Source: Osedax fenrisi
Lineage: Eukaryota > Annelida > Polychaeta > Sabellida > Siboglinidae
Length of the DNA: 64,000 bases
NCBI GenBank assembly: GCA_964019155.1
Contig: OZ025242.1
Location: 172,001-236,000, forward strand
Direction: 5' to 3'
Below are positions 49,681 through 59,700 of this stretch, piece after piece. Under the pieces are notes generated by a model. It was not told where the DNA came from. It saw only the letters and a list, made by a program, of their open reading frames with translations, and ran no database searches. Position numbers and translations under genes: made by a program. Positions within the stretch are counted from its first letter, which is position 1. Each line of letters starts with the position of its first letter.

Positions 49681-52600
49681 GGATAAACACTACAAATAAT
49701 ATAATATATATAAAATATAATTAAACATTAGAAAGTAGAATAAGAAAATAAAATTAAAAAAAAATAAATACCATTTACAACAAAGTACCCAGAATGAAGT
49801 TGTGTTCACTGACTAACACAATGATAAAACTCAGTCAATCATGTGTAGTTTTACTTCACATTTAAAATACAGCGAGAAAACATCGGTATCATAAATAATT
49901 TAAATTGATATATATATATACATAAATATTTTAAATTAAATATATATGAGGAATAAGTTTTTCTTTAAAAATATTTAACAATATACATATATATGTGAAT
50001 ATTTGATACACACACACTACTAAATAGTAATACTAGCTGTCAGCTCTAGACTTCTTAGCAGCGGGGCCCCTGGTGTACCAATGTTCCTCTATCTGGAAGG
50101 CTGTTCTGTTGGCTGAGTCATCCTCGGGGGTGCTGAGGTCTGTCTTGTTCACCTGGTCTAGCATCCTCTTCTGTAGGCAGAGTGGGGGGTGGGGGTAGGG
50201 TAGAGTGGGGGGGTGTAGGCAGAGGGGGGGTATAGGTAGAGTGGGGGTATAGGCAGAGTGGGGGTGTAGGCAGAGTGGGGGTATAGGTAGGGTGGGGGTA
50301 TAGGTAGAGTGAGGGTAGGGTAGAGTGGGGGTATAGGCAGAGTGGGGGTGTAGGCAGAGTGGGGGTATAGGTAGAGTGGGGGTATAGGCAGATGGGGGGT
50401 GTAGGCAGGGTGGGGGTATAGGTAGAGTGAGGGTATAGGTAGAGTGGGGGTAGGGTAGAGTGGGGGTATAGGCAGAGTGGGGGTATAGGCAGAGTGGGGG
50501 TATAGGCAGAGTGGGGGTATAAGTAGAGTGGGGGTATAGGCAGATGGGGGGTGTAGGCAGGGTGGGGGTATAGGTAGAGTGGGGGTATAGGCAGATGGGG
50601 GGTGTAGGCAGAGTGAGGGTGTAGGTAGGGTGAGGGTGTAGGCAGAGTGGGGGTAGGGTAGAGGGGGGGTATAGGTAGGGTGGGGGTATAGGTAGGGTGG
50701 TGGTATAGGTAGGGTGAGGGTGTAGGAAGAGTGGGGGTAGGGTAGAGTGAGGTAGAGGTCCGGTAGTGGTGATAAGTTTATATTAGGGTTGAGGTAGTGG
50801 GGGTAGAATTGAAGTGGAAGGTATAGAGGAGACGAGGGTACAATCGAGATGACACTATACAAAACCCGGGGGTACCTTATAGTTCTTGATATCGTCTACG
50901 ATATCGGCTGCTGTCTTAGTCTTGGTTTTGTTGCTCTGAGACGACATCAATACCATGTTGGAGTGTTGGTTGAATCTCTTTATGAGGGCTGCGTTACTGG
51001 CATTCATCATGAAGTTCTTGTATTTGGTACCGTAACCCTAGGTGATGATGGAGCTAGTGTAAGGCCTACTAGTGGTTAATGGTGCTAGAGTAGGCCCTAC
51101 TAGGGATTAATGGTGCTTATATAGACTCTACTAGGTGTAATGGTACTAATATAGGCCCTACTGGGAGGTAGGGGTTATAGTGTAGACCCAGGTTGCAGCA
51201 TTACTAAGAGGTGGTGGTTATGGTGCTAATATAGGACCTCCTTGATGGTAGGGGTATTAGTGTAAACCCTACTAGGGGGTAGTAGTACTAATAGGTGGTG
51301 GTTATGGTGCTAATATTTCTGACCCTATTGGGTAGTATCGGTGGTTATGAATAATTTGTCCTCTATATTATTGGAGATTGTTTTAAGGAAAGGAGATAAA
51401 GAATATTTAGTTATTATATAGACTTGTGTGCTACTTAGTGATTGACAGCTACGGATGATCAGTGATTGACAGCTGCGATACTAACCGGAATAGTTACGAC
51501 GTCTTGAAGTTGAGTGAGGTCCAACAGGAAGTCAGTTATAGGCTCCTTCTTTCTCTCGTCAAACACTATACGTGAGTGGGTTATAGTGGGTTACATGCAT
51601 CTATACACCATCGATATAAAGAAAGTGGATAAGCAATTGAATGTAGTGTATGGCACTATCCGCTACGAGCGCTGCAGTCGAAACCCACTATCTGGCCCAC
51701 TACTTTTTATTTATAATAATATGTATTTATCATATATATATTGATAATCACTACCAATTTTAATGTACTATCTATACTAAAAATAAAATTATATATTTAA
51801 AATACATAATATCAACATTCCTCGTAATTTTGTGTATTTAAATTGAAGATATAATACTATTTTATTGATTTTATTGATATTTATAATTTAAATCCATTGA
51901 TATAGATAGAAGTCACTTAAATCTATTTCGACGAAAAGACTACTGTTTTGATATTTGACATATATAATATGACTAATATCCAATCAAAATCACTGATACC
52001 ATTTTGTAAATTTATCGATAAAAGTGTCATTCACGTGTATATCTTTTACATGCATTACGTGTGTCAATTGCTTATCCACTTTCTTTATATCGATGCTATA
52101 CCAGACACGTTTGCTATACCAGACACGTTTGCTATGTTGTTGTAGTGTATGTGTATGTGTCCTTGTTGTCAAGTCCTTCACAAGTACAATTATTTGATCA
52201 TATTCATAATTAGATTTAGTGTAAACAGGATGTCAACTTAGATGTTAATTTATGTTATATTAATTGATTCTTTTTTTTAGGAATTTATTATTCCAATTAT
52301 AATTGTACTTTTTAGGACTTGTCAGAATGATAAGGGTAATTGTCTCGCTTAAGCTCTGCTTCTATAATTACCCAGTTGTTAAACCAAATCTGATAATAAA
52401 AAAAAATATAAAAATATATAAATATATATATATATATATATACATATATATTAATACTAGTTTGTTATATATTATTAACATCTAGTATGGGTCTATTTTA
52501 ATGGTCCGGTCGAGGCTTGAGCCCTACTACTTGCGTGTCTGACGCCTTAGCCAACTGAGCCACGCAGGCAGTTATCAATTATTACGCTAATCATAATAGC

Positions 52601-55600
52601 TGTATCATTAGTAATACTATTAATAAGTGATAATAAAAGGTATAACATTATAAAGTATGAATAAGGTATATAAAGCATGAATAAAGTATATAATAATCAA
52701 AGCCAAAGATACACGGTCTCCTATTAAGGGTATCCCGCACATAACACGCAATTTGCCAATTTCGTGTATAAATAGATAGAAAAAACATAGGTCCACTAAA
52801 AAAAATAGAACTGATATTCTATTCATTCAATTGACTTAATTTTTGTTGTAATGTATTCATAACATATACATGCATAGGAAAATAGAAAGTTATTTTTAAT
52901 ATTATTATTTATTATATTATATATATCTAAATTAAAAATTAGCGATACTAAAATGATGGTATTTCTATCGAAATTATCATTTTTTACAATGAATTCTATA
53001 CATTTTATTAATTATCTCTCTATTTTACTATTCACATAATTAAATTCTATATAAAGCAAAAAAAAATAATATTATAATTATAATAGTTTTTATGTTCTAT
53101 ATTTTTGAATGCACATACCTAGCGCGAAATAATTATTCTGAGAAAACAGCGTTTGAAGTTCGACAGCATAAAAATGTAATATTGAATAGTATATAATATA
53201 GCATTATCTTATCATCATAAAACACATTCTTATGCAATTTCTATACTGAATTCATGTCTAATTTTTTTACAGATACTAAGAAACACTACAATAAGTATTA
53301 TTATATAATAAAAAAAATAAATTATCATCACTTTAAATGTGCGGAGAAGCCTATGTAAATTATAATAAGTCACTTCACCAAAAAAAGTAAGAAACATAGG
53401 TATTTAATTATATCATAGATATTAATAATATGTTCATGTCTTTGGTAAATAGAAACTAGATAAAATTAATTTTAAAATCATATTATTTTATGTATTTATT
53501 ACAATAGAATTTATTTCAATAGAAATGTATCCATTTATTAATAATATATATACTATTTAGAAATAGGTACATTATTAATTTATTAAACATTTTATAGGCA
53601 TATTTCTTATTATAATACATTCTATTTTTCAAAATAATTATAATTCATAAAACAAAATAAATTTAAGCAATCAAATTTGTACTACATTTTGATCATAACT
53701 TTTGTTTTAATATAGATTAAAAAAACAAAAATATGACTAATTTTATTACAATAGCATCAATATAAAAAATATAATTCTCATAACTATTAGTTGATCATAA
53801 CAAAATGCCATGATATAATATTTCAAAAATTATATACTATATTTATAATTATGCACATAATTATATAAATATATATTTATATATATATTATATTAAAAAT
53901 ACATACAATTAAAATAGATTATGCTGTATTCAAATATTTAATTTGAAAATAATTTTTAAATATTTATAAAATAATACATTATTTTAAGTATTTAACATTA
54001 TACGAATCTAAAAATAAGTGTATATCATATGATAAATTTAAATAACTTGTATGTAATTAACAAAGACAATTATAAATATGACCAATTCAAAGTAGGCGTG
54101 TATTACTAAATCATTAGACCGCGAATAAAATGTTTGACAGTTGACATTGTATCTCAGGCCTTGCTATAAAAGGGGTTTCACACCAACTCGAACGCAATTA
54201 TTAACTCTAAAAAAGTAGGTGTAAAACCTCTTGTAAAAAATATAGTTAAACTTTAACCTCTAATAATTCAAGTTAATAATTGCGTTCGAGTTGGTGTGAA
54301 ACCCGTTTAAGTATGAATAAAGTATACTACTACTACTACTGCGAGTATGATACCGGGCAACACCACCACTAGGTGATGCCACTGTCAGCCCTGCAGAGGC
54401 TGTAATAGCGTTTGCACTGCCCCCGTCCATGTGAACGCTACGCCGCCAACAACAACAACAACAACAACAACAACACTTTCCAACAACAACACTTTCCAAC
54501 AACACTTTCACAACTACCTTCCTGGGAGTGACGTTCGATAGAACGCTCACGTTTCGACCACAGGTAGAGGCAGTGAAGTCAAAGACGCTCGGAAGAATCA
54601 AGATTCTGTCGTCCCTGGCCTCCAAAGAGTGGGGCTGGGACAGAAGTTACCTAACTAGGGTATATAAGGCCACAATCGGTAGTGTTTTACACTACTGTGG
54701 AGTAGCATGGCAGCCCTGGTTAGCAAATACAAATCGGCAGATCCTTGAACGGGTCAATAACAGAGCGCTGAGGTCAATCACGGGACAGACCTCAGACACT
54801 CCCATAGAATGCCTACGCACGGAGGCTAAGGCCCTCTCTTTTGCTGCTAGCATGCGCAGGAACTGTGCGATAGCCTGGGAGAAGTCGGCTAGAGTCCATG
54901 CTAGTAACCCAAGACGGTCTCTCCATGCAGCTCCTGTCCATCACAGGTGGAAGAACAGGAGTTGCTTTAGCGATCTGGCGAAAGAAATCTGTGGTAATAT
55001 TGGCCTGGAGGACCATCCAAGAGAGCCGTTCCTATATAATCGTAAACCACCCTGGTTGTGGGGCAGAGGTAAGTTGTGGCGAGTTAAATCGCTCCTAGCT
55101 AAGGGGGGCAAGACGCTCCGAAGCCAGGAAGCACTGCTAGAAGACTCGCTACAGACTATTGCAGCATCGGGCTCCCAAAGGGTGACCATTTACACGGACG
55201 GGTCCGCGGAGAGTGGTCACTCTTGTGGGGGTAGCGCTGCGGTGGTCACGTCAGGCTCTGCATCTGCCCCAATCCACATCACCACCAGAACACAGAAGGG
55301 CAGTCGTTGGACGTCATCGTTCGAGACGGAAGTGGCGGCATTGAACTTGGCCATCAAGTGGCTTGCCGAAGAAGATGGCAGGTTTGATCCCGTCATGGTG
55401 TGCTCGGACAGCCAGTCTTTGATGTTGGTGTTGGAGGGCTCAGGCAAGTCGGATAAGGCAGGAGTCGCGGAAGTCCGACGTGGCCTGTTCTCTCTAAACC
55501 GGGAGGTCCTGCTTCAGTGGGTTCCCGGTCACTGCGGACTGATTGGCAACGAATGGGCGGATGACGCTGCGAACAGTGCGTGGTCTAGTGCGCCCACTAC

Positions 55601-58600
55601 CTCTACGTCGTTGGCAGGAAGGATTACCTTCGAGGCTGCCAAGGCTATTGTGAAAAGAGAGGTGGTGGACGTAGAGATCACGCATAGCAGAACAAAGGCC
55701 GTCTATTGCGACACCAGGAGCGACGAGCCTCTGACGAGAAGAGAGGCGGTGTTGCTAGCCCAGTTGCGCAGTGGCCACTGCAGAAGCCTAGCGGCCTACC
55801 GCAACATCATCGACGCGAACTCGACAGCGATGTGCCCCTACTGTGAAGAAGAGTTCGAGACCCTAGAGCACTGGCTCCAGGAATGCCCGGCTACCCGGAG
55901 GAGGAGGATCCGATGTTTCGGGGGGGCGGCACCCCCTCTCTCAGTCTTGGTGTCAGCACCAAGGGCTGTTCTGGCGTTCTGCCGCGGAGTCATATCCGCG
56001 TAACGCCCGTATGCCGCTCCCAACAACAACAACAACAACAACAACAAATTGAAACTCTCGAGCACTGGATTCAGGAGTGCCCGGCGACGGCCGTGAAACG
56101 TATTCGTGTGTTTGGGGGGACAGCACCCCATCTATCAGTCTTATGTTCAAACCCAAGGACTGTTCTGGCGTTCGCACATGGACTTTGGTCCATGTGACGC
56201 CATACTACCAACAACAACAACAATTACAACAACAACAACAATAACTACTACTACGAACTGGTCTCGTCCTGAAGGGCACAGTCCGCAAAGATGTCCTTGG
56301 AGGCGACCACTGTGCTAGTGATACGATCGCGGTGAAAGTAGTGCGACTGGAAGAAACGCTGCCAGAACTCCTGCTCGGTCAACTGTGACGGAACTAGGTC
56401 CGTGTGTTTGCCCTTCACTGTAGGGGTGTAGTAGGGGCGTTGTAGGGGTGATGGTAGTAGTGGTGGTGATATTATTAATGGTAGTAGTGTTGGTAATGTT
56501 GGTGATGTTGGTGATGGTGGTAGTGGTAGTAGTAGTATATTGCATTAGAAGTTGTAGAACTGCTGTTGTAGTAGTGTTAGTTGTGTAATAACCACATAAA
56601 ATGTAGTGACTAAGGATTAAATTATCAAATTAAAACTTGTAACCGTTACTAAATAGATTTTATCTAAATAATTCTCATAGTATATGTAGGTTTGTAGTGC
56701 GTAGTAGTGCCGTGTTGGTGAAGGTAGTGTAGATAGTGTTAGTGATAGTGTTAGTGATAGTGTTAGTGTTAGTGTTAGTGATAGTGTTAGAGATAGTGTT
56801 GGAGATAGTGTTAGTGATAGTGTTAGTGATAGTGTTAGTGATAGTATTAGTGATAGTGTTAGTGATAGTGTTAGTGATAGTGTTAGTGATAGTGTTAGTG
56901 ATAGTGTTAGTGATAGTGTTGGTGAAGGTAGTGTAGATAGTTTTAGTGATAGTGTTGGAGATAGTGTTAGTGATAGTGTTAGTGATAGTGTTAGTGATAG
57001 TGTTAGTGATAGTGTTAGTGATAGTGTTAGTGATAGTGTTGGTGAAGGTAGTGTAGATAGTTTTAGTGATAGTGTTGGAGATAGTGTTAGTGATAGTGTT
57101 AGTGATAGTGTTAGTGATAGTGTTAGTGATAGTGTTAGTGATAGTGTTGGAGATAGTGTTAGTGATAGTGTTAGTGATAGTGTTAGTGATAGTGTTAGTG
57201 ATAGTGTTAGTGATAGTGTTAGTGATAGTGTTGGAGATAGTGTTAGTGATAGTGGTAGTGATAGTGTTAGTGATAGTGTTAGTGATAGTGTTAGTGATAG
57301 TGTTAGTGCCCTACAAAGAATACAGAATAAGTAGTGAACTGAGGATATAAATCTATATTATCGAAATAAACTTTCAGCCATTTAAATAATTCTCATAGTA
57401 AAATCTAATTAAATAACAGTAGGTTAGTGGTTAGTGAATGGAAACGTATATGATATTCGGTCATCTTTAGATACCTAAATCGAGGCACCACGTATGTTGA
57501 AGAATTTTATATTAGCGAGATATAGCAATATCGATCAAGGTAAAATAAAAATATATGTTCAATACTGAACACTTTAATATAGGGTGTTATCTGCGATTAT
57601 TTCAATAAATAATTTTACTCACAAAGATAACTTATAACTTTAAAGCTTTAAAGCTATTGTCAAACTCGTGAATATTCGAAACACTCACATTTCAGGCGAT
57701 TATCTAATAGGTTTGAACGAATGTGAGATTATCTGCACAAATAAGTTATTGGGAATAACAGTAGGTGTGTCCAGACGTTAAGATCGTAGCAATATTTATT
57801 ATTCATATATTATTATCATTATGGTATTACATAATCATAACGTGTGAGTCTACAGTGGTGGTGACCTGAAGGATATGTCCTAAAGATGGAGTCGATGACG
57901 TCGTAGGTGAGATTGTAACGCAACCCGTTGCATCCGTCCGTTTGCGGTTTTATCTCGGCCTAGAGGTGAAGGTCGGTGAGGTGAACACGATGGTAACAAG
58001 TGAGAGAGTGAGTTGTTCATGTAGTGATATCGCAGGTTTATGGCGAATAGTTCGTAGAACTGTTCAATAATAAGACCAGTATGTGTATGTCTGGTCAAGT
58101 GAACCACCAGGGGGTGTTCGACTAACCAGGAAAGCTGCAGACACCCCGACGCTCTGCGCTTTTGTGTCCTCTTCGTTTTGAGTCTGTGCGTACGTTTAGT
58201 TAGAGGTTACAAGGCTAAAGGTCGCTGAGGTTGAGGGGTCACAGGGGTCAAATGTTTAGCAGGGGTTGGAGATGAAGCTGATCTCTTCGGGATTTATACT
58301 GAACGCATAACTAATAACGCATTGAATGCTAACATGGGTAGGCTTATATAACTTCTTAACCAAAGATATTATATTATTACAGGTTTTATTCATATAAATC
58401 CATTCTAAATGGTGTTATTTATATTTAAAAATGATAATGAACCATCATAATATTGATAAACAAATATGATATTTTTTTAATATTTAGTTATATCGAAATT
58501 TACATGTTGATATTTTATTATATAAGGAGTACAAATAGATATGTATTACAGATTCTGTATATACAATGTATATTATACATATATATATATTGAAATACAT

Positions 58601-59609
58601 TGAATATTCACTAATTTATTGAGAATTATTAAAGAATTAATTTATTTCTGAATGTCAATAATAAAATTAAATTGCGAAATGCCTAGTGTGCTATACGGTA
58701 TAGCCTATACCCGACCCTTAATGCATACAAGTACTTTTATATATATATTATCATATTAATTATAAATCTACACTATAAAACATAAAATATCATAAATACA
58801 TAATATCTATTAATTAAAATTGATATGTAAGTAATCTAATTATTTTTAAATTAGACGCTATGACATTAAATTAGATCACATTTAATGTTTTGTATCATTA
58901 ATATATCATAACAACACTAGTTAATCCTGGATATCAACTATTTATTAGTTTATATTAATATATATATACATATAATTATTACATATATTACATATAACAG
59001 TTTATTATTATATAATAATAAATCTTTATAGTGGTGACAACAATTTATAAATAAAGGTTATTACCATTACCATTATAGAAATACTTTGTGAACAATTATA
59101 TTTTATATCAATAAACAGTTATTTACATTCAAAACTATATTCGCCTAGAAAACTTTATAAACGATGATTATATGTTATATTTTAATGATATATTTATACA
59201 TATTTCAATTATAGATTTAACTTATGAAATAAAGTCTGATAAAGTCTAATAAAACAGTATTTATATACAAAAATTAGCATTAAATATTACTTTATATATT
59301 TATGAAATTAAATTCTAAATATTTAAATGCGATTAAAAATAAAAGATTGTTTAATATAAATTGATAATTTTAATATTAATAAAATGATAATGTTGCTGAT
59401 CTGAAGTGTTATAAGTAGGGGAATTATGACACTTTTTCTCTCGCGAGGCGTGACGAGAGCATGGGGGCGGGGGCGGGGGGGAAATGGTTAAAGAAACACG
59501 GATACCCACCAATTTAGTACGCTCTTTCCAGAATTCCTCCGCAGATACGATACCGGTCACCACTATGTCCTTGTATAGGTTGAATAGCTCCGGGTTTTTC
59601 TGTAGTATA
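43359..59609 (-). CDS. GTF2H1: GTF2H1 (TFIIH core subunit p62), 3' twelve exons
   Basis: Minus-strand exons: 59609-59510, 58183-58127, 57959-57866, 56417-56259, 51565-51486, 51037-50876, 50170-50038, 46397-46327, 45707-45617, 44738-44623, 43960-43868, 43463-43359 (stop). All phases agree, giving 419 residues; the human protein is 548. Landmarks in order: LYKDIVVTGIVSAEEFWKER (first BSD-like motif), SVGVSAAFL, KPQTDGCNGLRYNLTYDVID, LTEQEFWQRFFQSHYFHRDR (second BSD), NAALIKRFNQHSNMVL, HWYTRGPAAKKSRAD, LGELSPGGSLMQP, MAIYELLRHFWACFPALNEE, MKETLDRFNEVIL, LSHLNNMLQFAFKKFNDWKQ. p62 is a nuclear TFIIH subunit for transcription initiation and nucleotide excision repair. The N-terminal PH domain lies beyond the right edge. 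Exon 4 has a GTTCGT donor; exon 7 requires a GC donor (GACA|GCTAGT) or an unseen microexon. Confidence 0.95.
44034..44590. repeat. Minisatellite in GTF2H1 intron 10
   Basis: Tandem ~25-29 bp unit, core GGGTGTGGAGGTGGGGG then AATGATTA or AATGATAGTAG, about 21 copies. It fills most of the intron between exons 10 and 11. Frames through it encode only Pro/Ser/Thr/His repeats. Confidence 0.92.
45064..45597. repeat. CA-rich minisatellite in GTF2H1 intron 9
   Basis: About 23 copies of a 24-bp unit, AGCACACCAACACCCACACA plus TACA or CATA, with shorter variants. It ends 20 bp from the exon 9 donor. The minus-strand Cys/Val-rich frames of ~190 codons in all three registers are repeat artefacts. Confidence 0.93.
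45708..46326. other. GTF2H1 intron 8
   Basis: Contains a short GTAGTAGTAG run, a CCGCCCCCCACTTAATCCCG phrase near 45880-45905 and ACATATAC repeats near 46122-46150. No element recognised. Confidence 0.5.
46398..50037. other. GTF2H1 intron 7, long and AT-rich
   Basis: It begins with a (CAT)n tract at 46431-46612, then about 3.4 kb of AT-rich sequence with TA microsatellites near 49000-49047 and 49647-49679. An inverted phrase TTTATCCGTATATA / TATACGGATAAA brackets the second run. No exon recognised between exons 7 and 8, and alignment to family members suggests none is missing. Confidence 0.6.
46431..46612. repeat. (CAT)n / (ATT)n microsatellite
   Basis: CAT repeats interrupted by CATTAT, in GTF2H1 intron 7, 34 bp from the exon 8 acceptor. 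Confidence 0.92.
50171..50750. repeat. Minisatellite in GTF2H1 intron 6
   Basis: About 34 copies of a 17-bp unit, TATAGGCAGAGTGGGGG, with variants (GTAGG, TAGGGTAGAGT). It abuts exon 7: read on the gene's strand, the acceptor CTCTGCCTACAG is itself one unit of the array (CTCTGCCTACACC). The 234-codon Pro/Tyr/Thr-rich minus frame is an artefact. Confidence 0.93.
51054..51340. repeat. Imperfect ~45-bp repeats in GTF2H1 intron 5
   Basis: Five to six degenerate copies of a phrase like 'gccctactagggattaatgg' and 'tgctaatatagg'. This is an early or decaying minisatellite. Confidence 0.7.
51609..52095. mobile_element. MITE, family B copy in GTF2H1 intron 4
   Basis: A 487-bp element almost identical to 36032-36517, including the inverted ends CATCGATATAAAGAAAGTGG. 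Flanks CTATACAC and CTATACCA are consistent with an 8-bp duplication carrying a two-base difference. The right flank is followed by a duplicated GCTATACCAGACACGTTT. It starts 43 bp upstream of exon 5 on the gene's strand. Confidence 0.88.
52492..52575 (-). mobile_element. tRNA-derived SINE copy 2
   Basis: Minus-strand homologue of 9059-9151: A-box TGGCTCAGTTGG, B-box region GCTCAAGCCT (mutated), tail GGACCATTAAAATAGA. It lies in GTF2H1 intron 4, next to a TA microsatellite. Confidence 0.7.
52576..54172. other. AT-rich part of GTF2H1 intron 4
   Basis: AT-rich DNA. No exon or paired element ends seen. Confidence 0.5.
54173..54304. repeat. Perfect 34-bp inverted repeat with 64-bp loop
   Basis: The left arm 54173-54206 (GGGTTTCACACCAACTCGAA...) and right arm 54271-54304 are exact reverse complements. 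TATAAAAG (54165-54172) abuts the left arm. It could be a small fold-back element, or a transposon tip preceded by a promoter. Confidence 0.8.
54330..54514 (+). mobile_element. LINE 3' remnant with (CAA)n tail
   Basis: GC-rich sequence ending CATGTGAACGCTACGCCGC and a (CAACAA)n tail with ACTTTC interruptions (54448-54510). The ending resembles the other two LINE tails downstream (CATGTGACGCCATACTA-CAA and CGCCCGTATGCCGCTC-CAA), so this is probably a heavily truncated older copy. Confidence 0.55.
54515..56047 (+). mobile_element. 5'-truncated RNase H-bearing LINE (I-group-like) with (CAA)n tail
   Basis: The open frame to the stop at 56001-56003 (about 491 codons; its first ATG at 54528 is not a natural start) encodes the C-terminal part of a LINE ORF2. 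It holds the RT thumb (FDRTLTFRPQVEAV), a ribonuclease H domain with catalytic D224 in IYTDGSAESG, E268 in FETEVAAL, D294 in CSDSQS and H335...D346 in VPGHCGLIGNEWADDAANSA. A terminal zinc knuckle has C436-P-Y-C439...H448...C453. A (CAACAA)n tail follows. GC content is far above the surroundings. It is inserted in GTF2H1 intron 4 in the opposite orientation. The intact frame implies a fairly young insertion that is dead for lack of the upstream RT and endonuclease. Confidence 0.85.
56048..56252 (+). mobile_element. Second LINE 3' end, different subfamily, with (CAA)n tail
   Basis: The short frame IETLEHWIQECPATAVKRIR, then VFGGTAPHLSVL up to LWSM-stop, aligns with the last 50 residues of the preceding LINE but with many changes, so it is a separate subfamily. 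A (CAA)n/(CTA)n tail at 56212-56252 runs up to the splice donor of GTF2H1 exon 4. Confidence 0.8.
56714..57309. repeat. 12-bp minisatellite in GTF2H1 intron 3
   Basis: GATAGTGTTAGT repeated about 45 times. A variant block 'ggtgaaggtagtgtagatag' recurs at about 56717, 56921 and 57041, dividing the array into higher-order blocks. Open Val/Ile/Leu-rich frames are artefacts. Confidence 0.93.
58184..59509. other. GTF2H1 intron 1 of the visible part
   Basis: AT-rich, with a G-rich patch GGGGGCGGGGGCGGGGGGG at 59463-59481. No exon or element recognised. Confidence 0.55.
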
Positions 59610-59700
59610 CTGTGCAGGGGGGTAGACGGGTAGGTTAGTGGCAGTAGAGAGGAAGAGAATTCTATTAATGAGAATCAGCACAGAAACCTGTGTTAATATA

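Noticed and set aside
50158..50862. Pro/Tyr-rich 234-codon frame
   Set aside because: Translation of the 17-bp minisatellite in GTF2H1 intron 6.
56736..57350. Val/Ile/Leu-repeat frames resembling membrane helices
   Set aside because: Translation of a 12-bp minisatellite; no flanking gene structure.
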